The position numbers were made by a program, and so were the translations under genes. Below the pieces are notes generated by a model. That model was not told the origin of the DNA, did not search any database, and saw nothing but the letters and a program-made list of their open reading frames with translations. Shown one piece after another: positions 6,274 through 11,221 of a DNA stretch of 11,221 nt. The stretch lies in contig JAAWNI010000057.1 in the NCBI GenBank assembly GCA_022798855.1, positions 1 through 11,221 on the forward strand. Direction: 5' to 3'. Origin of the DNA: Lawsonibacter sp. Lineage in GTDB: Bacteria > Bacillota > Clostridia > Oscillospirales > Oscillospiraceae. How positions within the stretch are numbered: position 1 is the stretch's first letter; each line of letters opens with the position of its first letter.

Positions 6274-6696
6274 ATGGTTCAAAACGCGATTGTCAAGAAA
6301 ATAGTTGGGGAGGGGGTGGCCGAAGTCTCCCTTTTGCGGCAGATGGAGTGCGGCCTGCACTGCGACGGCGCCTGCGCCGGCTGCTCCGCCAAGCCCCCCC
6401 AGGAGATTTTGGCCCTGGCCGCCAACTCCATCGGGGCCAAGCCTGGGGATTTTGTGGAGGTGGAGCCAGCCGGCGGGCACAATATCAGCCCGTCGGTGGC
6501 GGTGTTCCTCCTGCCCTGCGTGGGGCTGGGGCTGGGCTACGCCCTGGGGGCGAATCTGCTGCACCTCAGCGAGCTGGCCGCCATGGCGACGGCCGCGCTG
6601 GGGCTGGCGGCGGGCTTTGTCCCCGCCCTGCTGATGGACCGGGCCATCGCCAGAAGCAAGGCCCCGGAGTTTTCCATCCTGAAGCGGCTGCGCTGA
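6274..6696 (+). CDS. RseC/MucC-like (SoxR-reducing system) membrane protein
   Basis: A 140-residue protein of the RseC/MucC family. In gammaproteobacteria RseC modulates sigma-E signalling and the SoxR-reducing Rsx complex; in Firmicutes its job is not established. The N-terminal domain carries four cysteines, Cys26, Cys30, Cys34 and Cys37 (C-x3-C-x3-C-x2-C), likely a metal or Fe-S site, followed by KPGDFVEVEPAGG. Two membrane helices follow at about 74-93 and 99-121, with a basic C-terminus. It starts at ATG 6274, 25 bp after cdaR, with a weak GCGAGG ribosome site. No rnf/rsx genes are adjacent. It is probably cotranscribed with cdaA-cdaR, and the DUF5685 gene follows after 9 bp. Confidence 0.85.
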   Translation: MVQNAIVKKIVGEGVAEVSLLRQMECGLHCDGACAGCSAKPPQEILALAANSIGAKPGDFVEVEPAGGHNISPSVAVFLLPCVGLGLGYALGANLLHLSELAAMATAALGLAAGFVPALLMDRAIARSKAPEFSILKRLR

Positions 6697-6705
6697 GGGG
6701 GCGGC

Positions 6706-7560
6706 ATGTTCGGCTATGTGCGCCCCTTCCGTCCGGAGCTGAAATGCAGGGACTTCGACCTGTACCGGGCCACCTACTGCGGCCTGTGCCGATGCCTGAG
6801 GCGGCGGTACGGGCTGGCGGCCCCGATGCTCCTCAATTTCGACTTCACCTTTCTGGCCCTGCTGCTGTGGGAGCCGGAGGAGGGCTTTACCCCCTGCAAA
6901 GGCCGCTGCCACGCCAACCCTCTGCGGAAGCTGCCCATGTGCCCCGACAGCCCCGCCCTGGAGCTGGCGGCGGACGAGAGCGTGGTGCTGGCCTGGTGGA
7001 AGCTCCAGGACGACCTGGGGGACGAGGGCTTTGGAAAGCGGCTGGCCGTCCGGGCTATGTCCTGGGTGTTCCGGGCGGCCTACCGAAAGGCCGCCCGGCT
7101 CCGGCCGGAGTTCGACCAGACGGCGGAGCGCTGTTTGAAGGAGCTGGCCCTTTTAGAAAAGGAAAACTGCCCCTCCCTGGACCGGACGGCGGACGCCTTC
7201 GCCCGACTGCTCCAGTCCGCCGCCCCCGGCGGTGGGGAGCGGGGCCGGGTGCTGTCGCAAATGCTGTACCATCTGGGCAGATGGATCTATCTGGCCGACG
7301 CCCGGGACGATCTGGAGGAGGACATGGCCCGGGGGCGGTACAACCCGGCGGCCGCCCGCTACGGCCCCTCGGGGGACGACGAGTCCTTGAAGCGGACCAT
7401 GAGCCACTCCCTGGAGCTGATGGGCGCGGCCCTCCAGCTGGGGGAGTTCGGGTGCCGGACCGCCCTGCTGGAAAATATTGTGTATCTGGGCCTGCCTTTG
7501 ACGCAGAGGGCCGTGTTTGACGGGACCTGGAAAGAGATAAAAAAACAGAGGATGCGCTGA
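6706..7560 (+). CDS. DUF5685 family protein
   Basis: This 284-residue soluble, helix-rich protein matches the DUF5685 family of Clostridia, function unknown. It opens with FGYVRPFRPELK and a cysteine cluster (Cys25, Cys28, Cys30), then a second cluster (Cys64, Cys68, Cys79), suggesting a metal site. Two acidic motifs about 95 residues apart, QDDLGDEGF at 101-109 and LADARDDLEEDMARGRYNP at 196-214, recall the paired Mg-binding Asp motifs of all-alpha isoprenoid synthases. That fold assignment is my inference. AGGGGG lies 5 bases before the ATG. It sits 9 bp after the RseC-like gene and upstream of the J-domain gene, a neighbour I associate with DUF5685 in other Clostridia. Confidence 0.82.
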   Translation: MFGYVRPFRPELKCRDFDLYRATYCGLCRCLRRRYGLAAPMLLNFDFTFLALLLWEPEEGFTPCKGRCHANPLRKLPMCPDSPALELAADESVVLAWWKLQDDLGDEGFGKRLAVRAMSWVFRAAYRKAARLRPEFDQTAERCLKELALLEKENCPSLDRTADAFARLLQSAAPGGGERGRVLSQMLYHLGRWIYLADARDDLEEDMARGRYNPAAARYGPSGDDESLKRTMSHSLELMGAALQLGEFGCRTALLENIVYLGLPLTQRAVFDGTWKEIKKQRMR

Positions 7561-7715
7561 ATTCAGCCGGCGCGCGCGGATTGGCGGAAAAAGACCGCCG
7601 CTTAGGCATATGGGCAAGCCCTGGATTTTCAGCGCCGCGCGGAAGGCCGCTCCCCGCCGGGAGGATGGGCATTGATTCAGTGGTTCCGAAATAAAAAGAT
7701 TTGGAGAAACGACAG
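7561..7715. other. 155-bp spacer with small hairpins
   Basis: GGCGG (7583-7587) and CCGCC (7595-7599) enclose an A-rich loop, and GGGC-AA-GCCC lies at 7612-7621. Neither is followed by a T-run, so termination after the DUF5685 gene is not assured. The last 35 bp is AT-rich and could hold a promoter for the J-domain gene, but no good -10/-35 pair is visible. Confidence 0.35.
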
Positions 7716-8318
7716 ATGAGAGATCCCTATAGTGTTCTTGGAGTGAGCCAGAACGCCAGCGACGACGAGGTGAAAAAAGCCTACCGCGAGCTGGCCCGGA
7801 AGTACCATCCGGACAACTATCAGAACAATCCCCTGGCCGACCTGGCTGAGGAGAAGATGAAGGAAATCAACGAGGCCTACGACACCATCACCAAGCAGCG
7901 CTCCGGCGGGGGCTCCTCGGGGGGGTATGGCTCCTCCGGCGGCTATGGATATCAGCAGGGCTGGTCCGCCGCTTCCTCGAATCCGCTGTATATCCGGGTG
8001 CGCAACCTGATCAACGCGGGCGACCTGAATCAGGCGGAACAGCTGCTCTACGAGTCGAGCCAGAAGGACGGGGAGTGGTATTTCCTGTCGGGCAGCATCG
8101 CCTACCGCAAGGGCTGGCTGGATGAAGCCATTCAAAATTACAGCCGGGCGGTCCAGATGGAGCCCAACAACATGGAGTACCGCCAGGCCCTGGCCGTGAT
8201 GCAGCGGGGGGGCATGGGCGGCTACCGCCCCGCGGGCTACTCCGCCGGGATGGACGCCATGGACTGCTGCACCACAATGATGTGCCTCAACTGCCTGTGC
8301 GGGGGAGGGCATTGCTGA
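7716..8318 (+). CDS. J-domain (DnaJ-like) protein with TPR-like region and Cys-rich tail
   Basis: The 200-residue protein begins with a full J domain (about 1-62): DPYSVLGVSQNAS, the HPD motif at 31-33 that stimulates DnaK ATPase, and EEKMKEINEAYDTI. A Gly/Ser/Tyr-rich linker spans 63-83. A helical TPR-like part follows at about 90-165, with WYFLSGSIAYRKGWLDEAI and YSRAVQMEPNNMEYR typical of TPR helices. The tail is cysteine-rich (Cys184, 185, 190, 193, 195, 200), likely metal-binding. There is no zinc-finger CXXCXGXG domain, so this is not DnaJ itself. The ATG at 7716 has GGAG 9 bases upstream; a TTG at 7701 in frame is less likely. The next gene starts directly after the stop. No dnaK is near, so it should recruit the general DnaK to a special client. 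Confidence 0.88.
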   Translation: MRDPYSVLGVSQNASDDEVKKAYRELARKYHPDNYQNNPLADLAEEKMKEINEAYDTITKQRSGGGSSGGYGSSGGYGYQQGWSAASSNPLYIRVRNLINAGDLNQAEQLLYESSQKDGEWYFLSGSIAYRKGWLDEAIQNYSRAVQMEPNNMEYRQALAVMQRGGMGGYRPAGYSAGMDAMDCCTTMMCLNCLCGGGHC

Positions 8319-8849
8319 ATGGCCGGACCGGAGCGGAGCCAGGCGTCCTACGCCGCCATGGGCGGCGTGCTGGCGGCGGGCAGCCTGGCGGTGCTGTGGC
8401 TGGCCTGCGCCGCGCCCTCCGGACGGATCGGGCTCACCGCCGCGGCGGGGCTGTTCCCCGTGGCGGCCACCCTGTACGCCGGACGGGCCGCCGGCTATCT
8501 GTGCTGGGCATCCTCCGCCCTGCTGGGCCTGTTTTTGCTGCCCGACAAGGGGGTGGCGGCGCTGTATCTGGCCTTCCTGGGGGTCTACCCCGTGGCGAAA
8601 GGGAGGATCGAGTCGCTGAACCGGCCGGGGCTGGAGTGGGGGTTGAAGCTGTCCTGCTTCAACCTCGCGCTGACGCTGTTCTGGTTCGTCTTTCAGGGGC
8701 TGTTTCTGCCCCAAACGCCCCAGTGGCTGAAAGACAACACCCTGCTCTGCTACGGGGCGGGAAATTTGATCTTCGCGGCCTATGACGTCGGGCTGTCCCA
8801 GCTGATCGCCCGCCTGCGGGCACGCTTGGCCAGGAGGAAGGGCCGCTGA
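8319..8849 (+). CDS. Multi-pass membrane protein of unknown function
   Basis: I do not recognise a characterised family. The 176-residue protein is strongly hydrophobic with about six predicted helices (roughly 13-32, 36-55, 58-74, 77-92, 106-127 and 139-160), short loops and a basic C-terminal tail (RLRARLARRKGR) that should face the cytoplasm. The size and helix count are like a small transporter substrate-binding component, but no motif supports this. The start codon directly follows the J-domain gene's stop, with GGGGGAGGG 10 bases upstream, so the two are cotranscribed and probably work together. An 83-bp gap separates it from yicC. Confidence 0.75.
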   Translation: MAGPERSQASYAAMGGVLAAGSLAVLWLACAAPSGRIGLTAAAGLFPVAATLYAGRAAGYLCWASSALLGLFLLPDKGVAALYLAFLGVYPVAKGRIESLNRPGLEWGLKLSCFNLALTLFWFVFQGLFLPQTPQWLKDNTLLCYGAGNLIFAAYDVGLSQLIARLRARLARRKGR

Positions 8850-8932
8850 ATGGAGTTTGGATTCACCTTGCCTGAGCGGGAAGGCCGCGGGCAGTGGAAA
8901 AACATGTACCTTGAAAAAGGAGAGTGAACGAT

Positions 8933-9811
8933 ATGGTTAAAAGTATGACTGGATACGGCCGGGCGGAGGATGCCTTCGGCGGCTGTACCATCACGGTGGA
9001 ACTGCGCTCCGTGAACAACCGCTATTTGGACTGTAACGTCCGCATCCCCCGGCTGTATCTCTTTGCGGAGGACGCTATCAAGACCCGGGTGCAGAGCATG
9101 ATTTCCCGGGGGAAGGTGGATGTCTTTGTCACATTGGACAGCTCCGGAGCCGGAAAGGTGCAGGTGTCTGTGAACAAGCCCCTGGCCGACGGCTACTATG
9201 CCGCCCTGAAGCAGCTTGCGGAGGAGTATGGGCTGTCCGATGATATCTCCGTCTCTCTGCTGTCCCGCTTCCCGGAGGTCCTGTTGTCGGAGAAGGCGGA
9301 GGAGGACGTGGAGCAGATGGCAAAGGACATCTGCTCCGTTCTGGACCGGGCCCTGGCCGACTTCGACCAGATGCGCACCCGGGAGGGGGAGCGGATGAAG
9401 GAGGACATCCTGTCCCGGGCCGCCGCCATTGAGGACAAGGTGTCGCTGGTGGAAAAGCGCTCCCCCCAGACGGTGGCGGAGTACCGGGCCAAGCTGGAGG
9501 CCCGGATGAACGAGGTGCTGGCCAATACCCAGCTGGACCCCGCCCGCATCCTCACCGAAGCGGCCATTTTCGCTGACAAGGTAGCGGTGGACGAGGAGAC
9601 GGTCCGCCTGCGCAGCCACATCGGCCAGCTGCGGGAGATGCTGGCCAAGGGGGGCGCCACCGGCCGGAAGCTGGACTTCCTGATCCAGGAGTTCAACCGG
9701 GAAGCCAACACCATCGGCTCCAAGTGCAGCGACATTGAGATTTCCGCCCAGGTGGTGGACATCAAGGCGGAGATCGAGAAGATCCGGGAGCAGGTGCAGA
9801 ACATCGAATGA
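8933..9811 (+). CDS. yicC: YicC/YloC family endoribonuclease
   Basis: The 292-residue protein is YicC (YloC in Bacillus), an endoribonuclease linked to small-RNA and mRNA turnover. The N-terminal domain begins MVKSMTGYGRAE and includes ELRSVNNRYLDCNVRIP at 23-39, the family signature. The C-terminal DUF1732 part has GRKLDFLIQEFNREANTIGSK, also diagnostic, where the usual Ser after GSK is Cys. The length fits the family. I choose ATG 8933, 10 bases after GGAG; a GTG at 8924 overlaps the ribosome site. It leads the common Firmicutes set yicC-remA-gmk-rpoZ. I see no clear promoter in the 83 bp upstream. Confidence 0.94.
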   Translation: MVKSMTGYGRAEDAFGGCTITVELRSVNNRYLDCNVRIPRLYLFAEDAIKTRVQSMISRGKVDVFVTLDSSGAGKVQVSVNKPLADGYYAALKQLAEEYGLSDDISVSLLSRFPEVLLSEKAEEDVEQMAKDICSVLDRALADFDQMRTREGERMKEDILSRAAAIEDKVSLVEKRSPQTVAEYRAKLEARMNEVLANTQLDPARILTEAAIFADKVAVDEETVRLRSHIGQLREMLAKGGATGRKLDFLIQEFNREANTIGSKCSDIEISAQVVDIKAEIEKIREQVQNIE

Positions 9812-9818
9812 ATCTGCT

Positions 9819-9849
9819 TGCAGGCGCGGCGGTCCCGCCGCGCCCTACA
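9819..9849. repeat. GC-rich palindrome between yicC and remA
   Basis: GGCGCGGCGG (9823-9832) and CCGCCGCGCC (9835-9844) are perfect inverted arms with only TC between them, flanked by TGCA and TACA. The tips (GCAGG, CCTACAGG) resemble the ends of the larger palindrome at 10751-10825, so both may belong to one dispersed family. No T-run follows. Confidence 0.65.
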
Positions 9850-9875
9850 GGCCAAGAACGGCGGGAGGGGATAGA

Positions 9876-10130
9876 TTGAAGCTCATCAACATCGGCTTTG
9901 GCAGCCTGGTGTCCGCCCGGCGGCTGGTGGCGGTGGTCAGCCCGGAGTCCGCCCCCATCAAGCGGATGGTCCAGGAGGCCAGGGAGCGGGGCGTGCTCAT
10001 CGACGCCACCTACGGCCGGCGGACCAATGCGGTTTTGGTGATGGACAATGATTATTTGGTGCTGTCAGCCCTCCCGCCGGAGGCCGTGGCCGGCCGGGTG
10101 GAGGGGGAAGACAGTGGAGAGGAGGAGTAA
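9876..10130 (+). CDS. remA: RemA/DUF370 family DNA-binding regulator
   Basis: RemA is a small oligomeric DNA-binding protein that in B. subtilis activates biofilm matrix and osmoprotection genes. The 84-residue product shows nearly the whole family signature: KLINIGFGSLVSARRLVAVV, then SPESAPIKRMVQEAR, then GVLIDATYGRRTNAVLVMD. It ends with an acidic tail (about 75-84). The start is TTG 9876 with GGGAGGGG 5 bases upstream; no in-frame ATG or GTG would keep the conserved N-terminus. gmk begins 2 bp after the stop. The frame continues far to the left but that part overlaps yicC and is not coding. Role in this anaerobe is inferred from the family. Confidence 0.94.
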   Translation: MKLINIGFGSLVSARRLVAVVSPESAPIKRMVQEARERGVLIDATYGRRTNAVLVMDNDYLVLSALPPEAVAGRVEGEDSGEEE

Positions 10131-10132
10131 CC

Positions 10133-10744
10133 GTGCAGCAAAAAAAGGATAAGGGCCAGCTTATTGTGCTGTCCGGGCCGTCCGGTGTGGGCAAGAGCAC
10201 CGTTATCGCCGAACTGCTCAGCCAGCGGAAGAATATCTACTTCTCCGTGTCCTACACCACCCGCCAGCCCCGGGTGGGGGAGCAGGACGGAGTGAATTAC
10301 AACTTTGTGGACCGGGCGGAGTTCGAGCGGATGATCGCCGCCGACGAGCTGCTGGAGTACGCCGAGTATGTGGACAACTACTATGGCACCTCGCTGAAGG
10401 CCATCCAGGACCGGCTGGACGAGGGGGTCGACGTGCTGCTGGACATCGAGGTCCAGGGCGCGGCCAAGGTCCGGGCCCGGTGCCCCGGCGCCCTGTTCAT
10501 CTTCATCATCCCGCCCTCCTTCGAGGAGCTGTCCCGCCGGCTCCACCGACGGAACACCGACAGCGAGGACGTGATCGCCGGCCGGCTGGAGAAGGCGAGG
10601 GTGGAGTTTAAGGAGATACCCAACTACGACTATCTGGTCATCAACGACAAGGTGTCGGGGGCGGTAGCGGAGATTGAAGCCATCCTCACCGCCGCTGAGT
10701 GCCGGGTGGACAGCCGGAAGTCTATTCTGGGCCAGTTCGCGTAA
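10133..10744 (+). CDS. gmk: Guanylate kinase
   Basis: Gmk phosphorylates GMP to GDP with ATP in the cytoplasm, feeding GTP, dGTP and (p)ppGpp pools. The 203-residue length fits. Visible motifs are the P-loop GPSGVGKST at 15-23, the GMP-binding SVSYTTRQPRVGEQDGVNY at 38-56, EYAEYVDNYYGTS at 75-87, LLDIEVQGA at 102-110, and the lid arginines in SRRLHRRNTDSEDVI at 134-148. It starts with GTG 10133, with GGAGG in GAGGAGGAG a few bases upstream inside the end of remA. It is followed by a strong palindrome before rpoZ. Confidence 0.97.
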   Translation: MQQKKDKGQLIVLSGPSGVGKSTVIAELLSQRKNIYFSVSYTTRQPRVGEQDGVNYNFVDRAEFERMIAADELLEYAEYVDNYYGTSLKAIQDRLDEGVDVLLDIEVQGAAKVRARCPGALFIFIIPPSFEELSRRLHRRNTDSEDVIAGRLEKARVEFKEIPNYDYLVINDKVSGAVAEIEAILTAAECRVDSRKSILGQFA

Positions 10745-10750
10745 CAATAT

Positions 10751-10825
10751 CCTGTAGGGGAGGCCTGTGGCCGCCCGCCTGGCGCCTGCCTCCCACAGCG
10801 GGCGGCCGCAGGCCGCCCCTGCAGG
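10751..10825. repeat. Long palindromic repeat between gmk and rpoZ
   Basis: 28-base arms at 10751-10778 (CCTGTAGGGGAGGCCTGTGG, then CCGCCCGC) and 10798-10825 are inverted with three differences, two of which become G-U pairs in RNA. The 19-base loop is GC-rich. This type (GTAGGGGCGGCC, loop, GGCCGCCCCT) is, as I recall, widely scattered between genes in gut Clostridia. It lies in the middle of an operon, 7 bp after gmk and 28 bp before the rpoZ start, and lacks a T-run, so it may tune rpoZ expression or mRNA decay instead of ending transcription. Confidence 0.85.
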
Positions 10826-10853
10826 GGAATTACAGAGTAAGGAGTCTTTTATT

Positions 10854-11069
10854 ATGATGCTGTATCCCGCTATGAAGGATCTGTTGGAAAAAGTGCCCAG
10901 CCGCTATGAGCTGGTGAATGTGGTGGCCTGCCAGGCCCGGCGCATTGCCCGGGAGGCCGAGATGGCCGGCGAGCCGCTGGCGGAGAAGCCGGTGAGCATC
11001 GCCATCCAGGAGGTGGCCGACGGCAAGCTGGAGGTGAAGGCCGGCGAAATGGAGCAGGTGAGGGCATAA
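10854..11069 (+). CDS. rpoZ: RNA polymerase omega subunit
   Basis: Omega helps assemble and stabilise RNA polymerase by clamping the beta-prime subunit. The 71-residue protein has the conserved core, SRYELVNVVACQARRIAREAE at about 16-36, then EKPVSIAIQEVADGKLEV at 44-61, normal for Firmicutes omega. The start is ATG 10854 with AAGGAG 9 bases upstream; a second ATG follows at 10857. A longer upstream frame runs through the palindromic repeat and is not coding. Its position after gmk is the usual one. The stop codon's last base is the first base of repeat copy 2. Confidence 0.95.
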   Translation: MMLYPAMKDLLEKVPSRYELVNVVACQARRIAREAEMAGEPLAEKPVSIAIQEVADGKLEVKAGEMEQVRA

Positions 11070-11221
11070 GAACCTGTATTCATAATTGAAAATGCCGGAT
11101 GGACGAGGAGTTTTGCCGCCCCGCAAGGCAAAAAATCACAGGAATCCTTGGTGGATTTCAAGATTTTTTAACGCCGCAAGGCGGCAAAAGGCCCGTCCAG
11201 ACGGTCGTTTGAGATTGTGAA
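11069..11221. repeat. 163-bp palindromic repeat, copy 2 (cut by window end)
   Basis: The 153 visible bases match copy 1 (235-387) with six substitutions and no gaps, in the same orientation. It begins AGAACCTGTATTCATAAT on the last base of the rpoZ TAA. The apex hairpin AATCC-TTGGT-GGATT is kept although its loop differs, and the right-hand terminal repeat begins at the window's edge. TA precedes it as it does copy 1. Confidence 0.85.

Noticed and set aside
4527..6275. Minus-strand open frame of 582 codons opposite cdaA-cdaR
   Set aside because: His/Gln/Gly-rich shadow of two clearly identified genes, with no ribosome site or recognisable motif.
7677..8714. Minus-strand open frame of 345 codons opposite the J-domain and membrane protein genes
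   Set aside because: Antisense shadow with biased composition; the plus-strand genes have clear motifs and ribosome sites.
10767..10853. N-terminal extension of rpoZ from 10767
   Set aside because: It reads through the palindromic repeat, and a good ribosome site precedes ATG 10854 where family similarity begins.
1..11221. CRISPR array, tRNA, rRNA or a complete insertion sequence
   Set aside because: No regularly spaced short repeats, no tRNA cloverleaf or rRNA core sequence and no transposase reading frame were found by eye.

Overview
The window looks like chromosome from a GC-rich, spore-forming Clostridium-class gut bacterium, most likely Oscillospiraceae in the Flavonifractor/Pseudoflavonifractor/Lawsonibacter range. 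The reasons are both dipicolinate synthase subunits (endospore core), the Firmicutes order yicC-remA-gmk-rpoZ, cdaA-cdaR, strong GGAGG-type ribosome sites, high coding GC, and GC-rich intergenic palindromes. The genus is inferred from overall character, not proven.

Layout. Positions 1-165 (minus) hold the start of an AT-rich membrane protein gene that runs off the window. Next comes a 163-bp palindromic, MITE-like repeat (235-397), then about 370 bp with no convincing gene but with inverted repeats. On the minus strand lies the sporulation pair dpaA-dpaB (2321 down to 804), with a candidate sigma-K promoter upstream and a terminator-like hairpin downstream. Divergent from it are a small Se/S-carrier-like protein (DUF3343) and a cysteine desulfurase-family enzyme, overlapping by 4 bp. 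After a palindromic spacer, a strong sigma-A-type promoter drives cdaA (diadenylate cyclase) and cdaR (YbbR regulator), which overlap. They are followed closely by an RseC/MucC-like membrane protein and a DUF5685 protein; glmM, the usual third gene, is not there. After a 155-bp gap come a J-domain protein with a Gly/Ser/Tyr linker and cysteine-rich tail, and an abutting multi-pass membrane protein. The last block is yicC-remA-gmk-rpoZ. A second copy of the 163-bp repeat starts on the last base of the rpoZ stop codon and runs off the end.

How the genes work together. dpaAB makes dipicolinic acid for the spore. CdaA makes c-di-AMP and CdaR modulates it at the membrane, tied to cell wall and osmotic balance. 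yicC (RNase), remA (DNA-binding matrix/osmolyte regulator), gmk (GMP to GDP) and rpoZ (RNA polymerase omega) form a common Firmicutes housekeeping operon. The least understood part is 6274-8849: RseC-like, DUF5685, J-domain/TPR/Cys-tail protein and a membrane protein, three of them with clustered cysteines. It is my best candidate for an undescribed membrane-linked system. A second candidate is the DUF3343-desulfurase pair, a plausible sulfur or selenium transfer module.
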